Shown here: piece after piece, positions 46,341-57,529 of the stretch
Position numbering within the stretch: position 1 is the first letter of the stretch
Layout: each line of letters starts with the position of its first letter
From: Rhodeus uyekii
Taxonomy: Eukaryota; Chordata; Actinopteri; Cypriniformes; Acheilognathidae
Assembly: GCA_037043235.1 (NCBI GenBank)
Contig: JAWRVZ010000041.1
Coordinates: forward strand, 4,124,001-4,188,000
Direction: 5' to 3'
DNA length: 64,000 bases
Made by a program: the position numbers and the translations under genes
Notes under the pieces: model-generated
What the model was told of the DNA's origin: nothing
The model's input: only the letters and a program-made list of their open reading frames with translations
The model's database searches: none

Positions 46341-47982
46341 CAACAACGTATCTGAACTCTAAACTTTCTAAAATTATTTTTAAACTTTGATGTACTTTTA
46401 TATACCCAGAATTACAATTTGGAATGTAAAGAACAACATATTATACAGTTATTCATTTTAGTAGGGGAAAAAAGTATACAAAAACAAGTGGGCTCTTTTC
46501 AAACCATTTCCCCCAACATTTCCACATCAAATGACTTTAAATCATATGTGAATCTTCTGGAACAAACCACAAACCACACAAAGAGCTGAAAATGTAATGC
46601 TTTGAAAGCACTGGAATTTATGTTTTCTTTCCCTTTATTTTCTGTCATCTAATGTTAATGTATGTAATGCATTTTGTTCTCATGGCATTGAATAAAGTTT
46701 ATACAATTGTTTTATACTAGTCACAATGAAATGAATATGAACAAAATGAATTCATAATTCAGTATTACTCTATAAATAATAAAAAACAACGTATTTGACA
46801 TAATGTGAGAGATCACGTGAGACAGTGTTTTTGTCTAATTTCTCCTCGTTCCAAGTCTAATTCATGCATAGTTATTGATTTGTTGTTGTTGTTGTTTCTT
46901 TCCATCCAGTTGAGAATTTCTGATGCAAGCCAATTCAGCTGAGGACACCAAAAACATGATGTTATTTAGAAATGACCTGCCAGAAATCTATGCATTTATC
47001 TTTTAATCTATGCATTTGCATTGAGGCAAGTAAGCCTAATTCCAATCATTTACGGGAGATAAAACATGGACTTTACCTCATTCATTTCGTAGGGTAAACA
47101 TGTCCCCTAGCAGCTGTCCCAAGAGTTAGCCTGCAGTTACTATAAATATCTTGTGTGATAATGACGCCATCACCCTGACATCAGAGATGAAGTGAAGCTG
47201 TATTTTCTTTCAGCTCAGAGTAACTTGTGAGTAAAAACCGTCACCCAGGCATTACGTAAGAGAGTACATTAGATAAAAGAGAATAGACGGCAGTGTGTGT
47301 GTCCCTGCCCGCATTGCTAGCAGTTTTATCTGTGTCCTAATTCCTTCACAAGGCTGTGGTAATCTAAAGGCACCCACTGCTAGCATGTAATGTAATGGGT
47401 CTTTGCACTCCCCGCAAAGTACAGTCTCACTGTGGCTGCTCTTTGAAGCTGCGGAAGCCTATGGCATGGCCTGAGTAGCTTCTTTCTATAATGGAATATT
47501 TTTGCATAAATTGAGACTTCAGACTTGTCTGTTTTTTATTTGAAGAAACGGAGAGTATAGAAATATCTCCTCCTCTGCAATGAAAACCGACCCGGTCCTT
47601 AGGTGAATTGAATTAATACACCCCTGACCCCTTCATAATGCAGCCTGAAAACTGATTCATCTGCATTTCTCTCCATCAAACGGTTCTGTTGGTAATGTGA
47701 GACATCCTGTTTAGTCTCTCAAAGAATTCTCTCTCTCTCTCTGGCTGCTTCACCTCAAAAAGAGTTTGATGAGTCATTCAAATATGCACATTTTTCCCAT
47801 TTCTTTTTTGTGCATAGAAGCCAGAATTAAAGTCCTTGAGACTGAATGAATTTCTTTAATAAATGAATGTGAAATGGTGTATTTAGACTAAAACTTTCAG
47901 GAGTTTTCATGAATATGTATCCAATCGAATAGAGTTTTCTACAAAATGCCCCAAAAAGAAAGGAAATCATTGCACATTTTCA

Positions 47983-49660
47983 AGTCAAAGTCAAAGTCAG
48001 CTTTAATGTCAATTCTGCAATATATACAGCACATACATACAGAGAATTGAAATTCTGTAACTCTCAGACCCAAGGTGCAACCAGGTTACATTAACAGTAA
48101 CAACAGCAACAAAATATATATATATCAACAACACCAAAAAAAAAAATATATATATATAAAAATAAATAAATAATAATAGATAAAATAAAATAAAGGAAAT
48201 AAAGAGATAAAGTCGCGATGGTAAAGACAGTGCAAACAATAGTAGGGGGGGGGGGGGGGGGGGGGGGGGTCAGGTGCATGGGGCAAAAGAGAGGAAAAGG
48301 GGCAGAGACGGGAGGGAGTTCAATGCCCTGACAGCTTGGGGAATGAAGCTGTTCTTCAGTCTGCTGGTCCTTGCCTGGAGACTGCGTAGTCTCCTCCCTG
48401 ATGGCAGCAGATTGAAGAGGCTCTGGGATGGGTGGGAGGGGTCTCTCGCAATGATGAGGGCTTTGCGGGAGAGGCGGGTGTTATAGATGTCCTGGAGGGG
48501 TGGGAGAGAGACACCAACGATCTTCTCAGCAGCTCTCACTATGCGCTGCAGTGCCTTGCGGCAGGATGCGTTGCAGGCGCCGTACCACACAGTGATGCAG
48601 CTGGTCAGAATGCTCTCGATGGTGCCTCTGTAGAAGGTGCGCATGATGGGGGCTGGGACTCCGGCTCTTCTCAGCTTGCGGAGAAAGTAGAGTCGCTGCT
48701 GTGCTTTCTTGGTCAGTGCTGTGGTGTTGGTGGTCCAGGAGAGGTCTTCTGTGATATGCACACCCAGAAATTTGGTGCTCCTCACTCTTTCCACGGTCGC
48801 ACCGTTGATGGTCAGAGGAGGGTGCTGGGTGTGCATTCTTCTGAAGTCAACAACAATCTCCTTCGTCTTCTCCACGTTCAGAGAGAGATTGTTGTCGCCG
48901 CACCACCTGACCAGGTGGCTCACCTCACTCCTGAAGTTTGTCTCATCGCCGTTGGTGATGAGACCAACTACAGTCGTGTCATCCGCAAACTTGATGAAGA
49001 GATTGCTGTTGTGTATGGGTGTGCAGTCATGGGTCAGCAGAGTGAAGAGGAGGGGGCTCAACACACAACCCTGAGGTGCTCCAGTGTTCATAATGATGGA
49101 GCTGGATGTGTTACTGCCGACCCGTACTGCCTGAGGTCTTCCTGTCAGGAAGTCCAGCAGCCAGTTGCACAGCGAAGTGCTGAGTCCCAGCTGAGACAGT
49201 TTTTGGGTGAGCTGTTGAGGGATGATTGTATTGAAAGCTGAACTAAAATCAATGAACAGCATTCTGACATACGTGTCTTTTTTGTCCAGATGTGTGAGTG
49301 CTGAATGGACAGCAGTGGCAATGGCGTCATCGGTCGAGCGTTTTGACCGGTATGCAAATTGGTGGGGGTCCAGGGAGGGGGGGAGGACAGATTTGATGTG
49401 GTGCATGACTAGCCGCTCAAAGCACTTCATAAGGATGGGGGTAAGTGCGACTGGGCGGTAGTCATTGAAGCAGGATGGAGATGATTTTTTAGGGACAGGA
49501 ATGATGGTGGTTGCTTTGAAGCATGTGGGGACAACAGCTTGACTCAGAGAGATGTTGAAGATGTCTGTGAAGACATCAGCGAGTTCCTCTGCACAGTCTC
49601 TCAATACACGACCAGGAATGTTGTCAGGACCCGGAGCTTTGCGTGCATTAACATTTACAG
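47983..49660 (-). mobile_element. 5'-truncated non-LTR retrotransposon (L2/CR1/Rex group)
   Basis: The 3' end lies at low coordinates, with a short tandem tail of AGTCAA-type units at 47983-48000. It is followed by a 3' UTR and then the C-terminal part of a reverse transcriptase read on the minus strand. Similarity to LINE coding sequence begins abruptly near 49660 at VNARKAPGPDN, so the 5' part (endonuclease and first ORF) is missing, as usual for truncated LINE insertions. The clade is judged from the style of the RT and the short repeat tail; Rex1 and L2 cannot be separated here. Confidence 0.9.
48245..48269 (+). repeat. Uninterrupted G25 homopolymer
   Basis: Twenty-five consecutive G on the plus strand, directly beside the stop of the LINE reverse transcriptase frame. 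It could form a G-quadruplex and is prone to length change; its exact length may also be a sequencing or assembly estimate. Confidence 0.9.
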
Positions 49661-49781
49661 TGGACAGAAAGCATATTCTTCTGCAATCAACAAACAGAAA
49701 TAAAGTTGTTTGCCTTAATAAAAGAATATTTAATGGGATTTTTTTTTTAAATTCATCAATATGTTTCAGACCCATACCCAA
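48270..49781 (-). CDS. LINE reverse transcriptase, uninterrupted C-terminal frame
   Basis: A 503-codon frame copying LINE RNA into DNA during target-primed reverse transcription. Visible RT blocks in order: NDYRPVALTPILMKCFERLV, FIDFSSAFNTI with the first catalytic Asp, NTGAPQGCVLSPLLF, and FADDTTVV with the catalytic Asp pair. The C-terminal domain typical of fish LINEs follows, ending in SGRRLRSLQARTSRLKNSFI and PQAVRALNSLP. The first 40 or so residues (before VNARKAPGPDN) come from flanking host DNA, not from the element. The lack of stops suggests a fairly young insertion. There is no endonuclease, so it is not autonomous. Confidence 0.9.
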   Translation of the reverse strand: MGMGLKHIDEFKKKIPLNILLLRQTTLFLFVDCRRICFLSTVNVNARKAPGPDNIPGRVLRDCAEELADVFTDIFNISLSQAVVPTCFKATTIIPVPKKSSPSCFNDYRPVALTPILMKCFERLVMHHIKSVLPPSLDPHQFAYRSKRSTDDAIATAVHSALTHLDKKDTYVRMLFIDFSSAFNTIIPQQLTQKLSQLGLSTSLCNWLLDFLTGRPQAVRVGSNTSSSIIMNTGAPQGCVLSPLLFTLLTHDCTPIHNSNLFIKFADDTTVVGLITNGDETNFRSEVSHLVRWCGDNNLSLNVEKTKEIVVDFRRMHTQHPPLTINGATVERVRSTKFLGVHITEDLSWTTNTTALTKKAQQRLYFLRKLRRAGVPAPIMRTFYRGTIESILTSCITVWYGACNASCRKALQRIVRAAEKIVGVSLPPLQDIYNTRLSRKALIIARDPSHPSQSLFNLLPSGRRLRSLQARTSRLKNSFIPQAVRALNSLPSLPLFLSFAPCT

Positions 49782-49860
49782 TTTTGTCTTTTTGTTATTT
49801 TCAGCTCTATTCCATACAACATTTCCATAGGACTCCAGAAAGAGGCATAAAGAACTATGA

Positions 49861-52301
49861 AAATAGTCTATATTTTGGAATCTTCTAAAGCTTCTAATAA
49901 CTTGGAGTGAAAAAAATTAGGTTAATGTTCAGAGAAAATGTTGTCCTCCACTGACACATTGCGTTTACTTACGAGATAGAAGAACTAATGGCTTTTTTCG
50001 CTTCCGTGATATCAAACCTAGCGCATCAAATTGATCTCATTTTCTGTTCTTCTAAAAGACAAACCAATTTTATGATAACACATTCAAGAAAGAATCAACA
50101 ATGAGAAACTTTTTTTATTCATTAAGTTCTTGTTATATCAATTTATTTTAACATTCCACCAGACGGAAGTTTGAAAATCAATCAGCTTAAGCAAAGTCTG
50201 CTTCTTCTAATTATCTTTTGATTTCTAACTCGTGCATTTGTCAGAGAAGGATGACTGTAAAACATCTGTTGCGCTCTGTTTTGTAATTTTTCACATGGCT
50301 CGCTTGAGGCAAGCAGACACTTCACCTGGCCTCCGATACCCGGTTGATCAGTTTCCATGACGACAGTCAAAGAGAGATGACAGCAACTGTCCATGTTATC
50401 ATCTGCATGGTTTTTACAGTGGATGTTCCAGGCTTTGTGCCCCTTTGTTGTCTGCAAAGATGTGGACAATCAGATCCGTGGAGCCGCTGCTGTGCTCATG
50501 CTGTTTTCTGAGATACTGCTGCTGAATACCATTCCTCGAGGACTCGAACAATGAACATGGCAAAAAGTTGACCAAAAAATTCATTTTAAAGTCTTTAAAA
50601 TAAAAAAGCAGGGAATAACTCTCATACAGAGGGCTGGTGCAATTCATCTATGAGGTGACATCAACATCAAGGGTTGCCATCGGTGCATTGTATGGAATAT
50701 GAATCCTTTGTTCTCTAGGTTCTGTCTGGAAGCTCTTTGTGACGGAGTTGTATGATAAATGGCTCTGTTTAAAATGTAGGGTTTGAATCCGCCATGGCTA
50801 AGAGGAAGATAAAGGAATGTCTTCTCCTAGCGGAATATGATGGCACCGGTCTGAGAATCATCCTGTAGTTTCAAACTCCAGATAAGATCATTGTACTGCA
50901 CAATCTGACAGCTCCAAGAGTCAAAGATCAGCTCACTATATCTGATTGTCATTCTAGAAGGACTTGTCAGGATAAGACTATAATGTTTTAGGACAGACGC
51001 TTGTAGTTCCTGAGAATGGTGTGAGTCGGTTTGACCTTGAGTAGTTTTACTCCAGCAAAACCTAAATATGAACCAGTAACTTTAGGTTGTCTGGTTAATG
51101 CAAACTGTTCTTTGTTTTAAGGCATTATGAAGCTTTGTTTGCTAATTACATCCAGGGAATAATTAACTCGTTTTTTGTAGAATATATAAATTGATGTTAC
51201 AAAAATAAACAGGGCCCATTGAGGCTCAGGGAAGTAATTATCTTCTGATGATGTCATATGAAGGTGATAATTATTTTACACCACGTTATCTACAGTAGTT
51301 TTATTTTCTGTACTTTATTATGCACTGGATTTGGCTAATGGTTAGTATATTATTTTCAAAAGTTTATGGAAGACTCTTTTGGGAATTTGTTTCATGTATG
51401 AATTGAGGATACTATGTCAGATATGCTAGTTTTAAATATGTTACCCGTATACATAATTAAAAACTGAGATTTGCATTTTTATCACATTCTGGAGCAAGGA
51501 AGCTATCCTCCATGGGCTTGACCTCATCTTTAAGCAAAATTACTGTCTCTCTGCCGAGCGAAGGAACACTGATTTATGTTGAGCAATACTAAAGGGGATC
51601 ATTCGATTTTAGATAGAAAGCTCAGCCATCTCCAATCAAATCCTCCCCAAGGTGAACAGTGACAACTTGATCCTTGAGTAAACATAGTAAAGCAGGTGGT
51701 ATTTGTCACGTTTTTTAGGCATTTTGAAAGAGTCTGTTATATGTCCACCATAGACAATGAGACCATGTACCTACAAATATTCTTTCAAGACATATTTTAA
51801 ACTTTTGGTTACTTGGTAGACCATGTCCATTACATAAGTAAGACTGTCCATGCTAATACTCAGAAAAAAAGCCTGATGTTAATTTTGATATTGCTCCTAT
51901 AGTGAAGATCTTGTTCCATATTAATCCAATAAGCCACACAGATAATTTTGCATATACAAGCAACAGATTTCTGAATGATCCAGTGTTTTAAATGTATCAG
52001 TTAAATGAATAATTCAATGGCTCACTAATTGGGATAGTTCGTTCTTGAACATTTTTGAATGAATTAATGCATTTATCAAAAAAAAAAAGTAGAATGAGCC
52101 GTTGCACATCTTCAAGCTAGTGACGTTCCTGAATGAATCAGCGTTTTTAAGAGTTGTAACCCTTATAAATGAGTCAGCGGTTCACTAACTAAAGACAGTT
52201 ACTTGCCACCACCTATTGATGAAAGGTCACAGTGACATTACACTTTTATATCGCACTCCTGGAACACTGCTCGTTCAAGGAGTGGAACAAATGGATATAT
52301 A
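49861..52301. other. Intergenic DNA with nothing recognised
   Basis: No recognised coding, RNA or repeat feature between the LINE and the second Tigger-like element. Confidence 0.45.
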
Positions 52302-53795
52302 CAGTGGAAGCGGTTATGTTGACGGCCTCGGGGGTTGCAAAAAAGCGTTGTGTAGGGGATTTATGGTTAAGACCCGAGGACCAGATATGTTAAATGAAGA
52401 CCAGGAGTCAGAAGTGCAGGCAATAGAAGAAATTTTTAGTGAAGTTTAGTTTGCAATTTCATCAGCAGAAGCCAGCTTCAGTTCTCACAAGGAGTTTGTA
52501 GGCCGCCCCACTTACAATAACATTGTTACAGCAATTATACTCTAACAGAGGGTGCTAATTACGTCAATGATGACGTTTAAATGATTCTGATTGGCTAAGA
52601 AAGAAAGAAAGAAAGAAAAACAAAACTAGTAATTTTCCAAACAAGAGCAGACAGTCTGAAGCATATCTTCGTTGATCACACGGTTGACGGGTTCGTGACG
52701 TGGCTTGTTGAGAACAACAAGTCATTCCGTCTCCTGATGGTGCCAGTTAATCACCTCACCAATACAGACCATATTAACCCACACACACAAATACACAGCT
52801 TCTCCAAGGCTGAACTCGGCTCAGGCTCCAACTATAAACCAAAACATTCTGATAACCCGTTCTCCTTCTAAAATTGAAGGACCGTCACGTATTCCATGGG
52901 TCATGATGACCTCTAAGACCCTAGCATAGGCAAATACAATACGGACATCAGAAGAATATTAGAGCAATTACACAATAATATGGTTGTTTATAAATGTAAA
53001 TCATTTAGAATCATTTAATAATAAAAATAAGTATTCAAGATATTTATTAATGATTTAATACTGAGGTTATAGTCATATATGTCAATCATTCTAAGAGAAA
53101 TAAGAGAAGGAAAATAAAAAGAACATAATATATATATATATATAATGTAAATAGAAGAGACAAGAGATTTTGATTATCTGCCTTCAGTTGAGATAACCGA
53201 GGATCGAGATAACTGAGGAACGAGAAAACCAAAAGCCAATAAGCCAATTTTCACTCGGACACAGTTCTGAATAATATTGTACACGCGGTTACTATGGTTT
53301 CTTTACAAACTCTAAAATGCTTTGTAGCTTTTTGCCTTTAACGGTCTGCTTGAAAACAAATGACGACGTCATCAGTAACGACGTCTTTGTCGATGTCAAT
53401 GTAATCTGGAAATTCCTGGACAGTGATGGCGAACTCCTGCGCCTCCTCTTCCAAGATGGCATCTGTAAAGCTTGATTTTTCCGCGGTTGGACAGCACTGC
53501 GCTGCAAGAGTGAATAAAGCGTCATTGGAGTGAGCGACCATACAGACCGTGATCCACATGCAATGCGAACTCAGTGCATGCGCAGTGAATTCGGTACTAT
53601 CATTAGTCACGGGATCGAGATAACCGATGTTAACTTCTTTTGTGCTCGAGATATCAGGATTTGGCAACATAAAAGAATCAACATAACCGATGAGAAAATG
53701 CTAAGAAAAATAGGGAGTTTGGCGGTTCCACTTGAAAAACGTCGACATAACATGGTTGGCGAGATAACCAAGGTCGAGATAATTGGGTTCCACTC
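52302..53795 (-). mobile_element. Tigger/pogo-like DNA transposon remnant, copy 2
   Basis: Left end CAGTGGAAGCGGTTATG sits directly after TA at 52300-52301. The right end ...gggttccactc is followed by TA at 53796-53797, its last base differing from the expected G. The last 600 bases align closely with copy 1 at 6560-7125. The frame at 53525-53292 ends in FKQTVKGKKLQSILEFVKKP, like copy 1. The middle (52350-53190) has no match in copy 1 and includes a GAAA-type microsatellite at about 52598-52618. No transposase catalytic domain is present. Confidence 0.8.
53292..53525 (-). pseudogene. Tigger-like transposase C-terminal remnant (copy 2)
   Basis: Seventy-seven codons. The last 35 or so (NFQITLTSTKTSLL to FKQTVKGKKLQSILEFVKKP) match the frame in copy 1, while the first half has shifted frame relative to copy 1 (which reads AEKSSLADAILEEEAEELAS). 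It represents the tail of a deleted transposase and is unlikely to be a working gene. Confidence 0.6.
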
Positions 53796-55777
53796 TATTT
53801 TGACTTTTGAGAGGGCCTCCAAATGATCTGACCATTCTTTAATATTGCCTTGAAAGGAGCATGCATCAATTGAATGACACCGCCAGCCACACAAAAGTAG
53901 TGTTTTTCTGTCCTTTTCATAAAATAATCTTCACAGCAAGGCTAAAATTAAAGCAAGTCATATTTGGAAAGCCAAAATCAGAGTGGCTGATATCAAATGC
54001 CACAGGCTGTCACAGGCATTTGGGGGCATTTTGAAGCTGGCAGCTGGTGCTGGGTGTAGTCCAAAGCTTTGTCAAGCAATCTTCTGTCCTTCCATCCCAA
54101 CCCTGCCTGTACTAAGCCCTGAACTCCACTGCCTACTGCAACAACATAATGACATATGGCCATGAAACAATAAGGCCCTCAATAACGCCTGCCCACACTC
54201 ACAGCAGCGACTGAGATAAATATTTGCTATGTTCTGCAGTATCCAAGATGGAACGTGTAGATATGATTTTGTTGTTTTGTACTTCATATTTAATAGATTT
54301 CTCTTGTTGATTACCATTTTCAGTGTGGTGCTGTCAGAATTGATTCTAGGAGCTCAAGGCTTTTTCTTAGCACGGCAATCAATTGTTTCACTTGCCTAAT
54401 GATTTGCCTTTTCTGTGATTATTTACAGCTGTGGAGTCAAATGTCATTTTCAGCTTGTGTTTTTCTTTCCTTTGTGAAATTGATGAAATATTTCACAAAG
54501 CAAAGGATATTTGTGTTGTTCTACTCACAAGGAATGATGCCAACACAGTATATTGTATTTCTGTTCTCAAAGACTGCTCTCAAGGTTGGAAGTAGAGTAC
54601 ACAGTCTCCCTTAGCAACCAAAATGCTCTCCCATATACAATAGATTCAAGGAGATCTGCAACACATGGAAAAATCTATTTGATAGCAGGCCCATTTATCG
54701 CAATGCCACTTAAAAGGAACGACAAGTGCATTTAACATTTTTGAAGCCTCCAAAAGTACTGGTAAAAACATCTATTAAATAATGAAATATTTATTTATTG
54801 ATCGATTGCAAACAAAACACATTTTCTCAGATGCGCAGCTTCTTTTCAGTGGTTTCAACTGAGCTTAAAGCATCATTTGTTAGCAGATGACCATCTCCTT
54901 AAGACTACTGCAATGAACGCGCACATTTCAGTGACTTCATTTACCGTACTTTCCGCACCATAAGGCGCACTGTCAATCACGGGGTCTATTACTGTACTTA
55001 ACCCACACTTAAGGCGCACAATATTATAAGCTCAGTCAGTTTACAGTTTCAATCCATCTGATTTGTTTTTTGCATCCTTTATACACATTTCATTTTCTAT
55101 GTATTAATTTAAGTGTACGCAAAACTTCTGTGCACATTCTGGGTGTTTGCTGTATGAAAAAAATATCGACTGATAAGGGAATATGCTCAAGGAAGCGTGT
55201 ATTAATGAATGCACACGACAGGGAGTCAGATTTCGGTGCAACACCTGTTTCCCTCTCAGCAGCAGCAGTTAAACCTACCGGAGGCATGGCTGAGGTAAGC
55301 AGACGTACTGTATGTATTACGTAATGTTCTCTGATTGGTTTAACCGCTGCCAGCGTACGTACTGTACGTATTACGTAATGTTCTCTGATTGGTTTAACCG
55401 CTGCCAGCGTACGTACTGTACGTATTACGTAATGTTCTCTGATTGGTTTAACCGCTGCCAGCGTACGTACTGTACGTATTACGTAATGTTCTCTGATTGG
55501 TTTAACCGCTGCCAGCGTACGTACTGTACGTATTACGTAATGTTCTCTGATTGGTTTAACCGCTGCCAGCGTACGTACTGTACGTATTACGTAAGGTTCT
55601 CTTATTGGTTTAAGCGCTGTAAGCGTACGTACTGTATGTATTACGTAATGTTCTCTGATTGGTTTAAGCGCTTCCAGCATACGTACTATACGTGTGACGT
55701 AATGTTCTCTGATTGGTTTAAGCGCTGCCAGCGTACGTACTGTACGTGTTACGTAATGTTCTCTGATTGGTTTAAGC

Positions 55778-56025
55778 CAGGGGCGTAGCCAGAATTTTAT
55801 TTTTGAGGGGGCCCATCTTAAAATGAGGGGGCCTGAGCATAACGAAATAAGCAGGATTCGAACCTGCGCGGAGAAACCCCAATGGATTTCTAGTCCATCG
55901 CCTTAACCTCTTAGCCAAGACTAGTTTTCACAGTCGCGATTTTAAACAATTCAAAATCTGAGGGGGCCGGACATGTAAATGAGGGGGCCCAGGCCCACCC
56001 AGGCCCCCATGTGGCTACGCCACTG
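55778..56025. mobile_element. hAT MITE with perfect 8-bp target duplication
   Basis: Ends CAGGGGCGTAGCCA and, inverted, CAGTGGCGTAGCCA match at 13 of 14 positions. The duplicated target gtttaagc stands at 55770-55777 and again at 56026-56033, and this 8-mer belongs to the minisatellite unit, so the insertion came after array growth. The 248-bp body includes G-rich gagggggcc blocks near each end and a tRNA-Ser-derived core. Confidence 0.92.
55850..55925 (-). pseudogene. tRNA-Ser(AGA)-like pseudogene inside the MITE
   Basis: On the minus strand: ttggctaagaggttaaggcg, atggactagaaatccattgg (anticodon AGA in an intact anticodon stem), then a type-II variable arm and gcgcaggttcgaatcctgc (intact T arm with B box). 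The A-box region is altered, and the acceptor stem no longer pairs (left end actagtc, right end ttatttc), so a working tRNA is unlikely. Confidence 0.85.
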
Positions 56026-57529
56026 GTTTAAGCGCTGCCAGCGTACGTACTGTACGTATTACGTAATGTTCTCTGATTGGTTTAAGCGCTTCCAGAGTAC
56101 GTACTGTACATATTACGTAATGTTCTGTGTTTGGTTTAATCGCTGCCAGCGTATGTACTACGTCCCTGTGTCAGCGGGAAATGGTCCGACAGTCAATCAA
56201 GCGACGCGCTTACCAAAGTCGCAAAACAACATTTTTTACAGACTTTGGAAGTGCATACATAAGATGCACCAGATTATTAGGCGCACAGCCGATTTTTGAG
56301 AAAATTTAAGGCTTTTAGGTGCGCCTTATAGTGCGGAAAATACTGTAGCTAATTTCAACGATAGCCTCAATCCAACAAATTTGACATTTTTAACCCTGAA
56401 TGCAAAATGGTTAACAAGTATAAAGAGTGTTTCTATTTGGCTTGATTTCAGCTTTTCAAAAAGCACAAGCACAACATTTTGCTGTTTACAAAATCTAGCG
56501 CTGACATAGAAACATTTTATGCATAGCATTCCCCATCAAACTGATTGCTTACACCACTTTTCAAGTAGTATCAACAAACTTCCTGAATTGATTTTATAAT
56601 AATGTTTCAGATGTAAATGACAAACGTTTTCCAAATATAACTGAATGCACACTTTAAAAAGTCCACAAACTATTTGCTGATAAATCTCGACTATGGTGAA
56701 TAATTTTCATGTATTTGACCTCTTTGAGAGATGCAGAAGAAATTAAACTCTTTATAATCAAGTTAAGGGATGGTTCTAACAAACTGGGGCAAAGAAAAAG
56801 AAGCCAGGAAAAGATCACAGCCCACCTACACTATCAGATGTTATACAAATGAGCAGTAGCAGGGGCTAAAAACACCTGCCAAATGAGCAAGTATTCATTT
56901 AGCTAGGTGGGTGTGTGCACATTGTTACACCTCAGCAATGAATAAAACCTTGCACAGGAACTACCTAAAATCACATTTGTCCAACATTTGTAGTCCTTAC
57001 CGATTGTTTTAAACATCCTTTAAAAGAAGCATAGATGAGAACATGGTGTTCTTTCATTTAGGACTGGACATTTGTGGTCAACAATACACCTTTCCACAAT
57101 ACATCAAACAAACAAGAAAGATGGCCAGTAATGAGCTCAGTTCCATAGAGTAGGTGTATCCACTTACAGTTAATGAATGGAAGGCTGCGGTGAGGATGCG
57201 AACAGCACTCATGAGCACTTAAGATTCAGGTGCATGATTTTATTAGTTGAATTACAGGAATGGAAAAAGAGATTCATTCATTCAGTCATACCTTCAACCT
57301 TTGTACTATGATGAAAAGCATTTGGCAATCTCTTATAGGAAAACATGGCAACTATAAGCTCATCAGCTGTTATGGATATCTTTGTTTACTCAAACAATAA
57401 TAAAGGGAAGAACTGAAATGCTGGTTTTCATTGCATCATTGTTTCAGTGCACAACCTTCTATAGCAAGCAGTTTTGACTTTAAATCATTCACAGGATATC
57501 AACACTTCAGTTTTTCCTAGAAACAATTA

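Larger units (their letters stand above)
55300..56160. repeat. 54-bp minisatellite, about 11 units, split by a MITE
   Basis: Units share acgtaatgttctctgattgg then tttaaccgctgccagcgtac, with starts spaced 54 bases apart from 55321. Nine units precede the MITE and two follow it. Since 54 is divisible by 3, long periodic frames appear on both strands (55312-55788 plus, 55680-55090 minus); these are artefacts. Units also contain palindromic TACGTA and GTACGTAC motifs. Confidence 0.92.
54944..56345. mobile_element. TIR element containing a minisatellite and a nested MITE
   Basis: Left end CCGTACTTTCCGCACCATAA, right end inverted CAGTATTTTCCGCACTATAA, both continuing into GGCGCAC. TA flanks each side (54942-54943 and 56346-56347). 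The interior holds the 54-bp tandem array and, inside that, a hAT MITE. No transposase is present. Without the MITE and one target copy the element would be about 1.15 kb. Confidence 0.85.

Noticed and set aside
48432..49241. 269-codon plus-strand frame
   Set aside because: It is the antisense shadow of the LINE reverse transcriptase, which has all the RT motifs on the minus strand.
55090..55788. Long repetitive open frames on both strands (158 codons plus, 196 codons minus) with 18-residue repeats
   Set aside because: They arise because the 54-bp minisatellite unit is a multiple of three and happens to lack stops in one frame on each strand. No start context, domain or flanking exon supports a protein.
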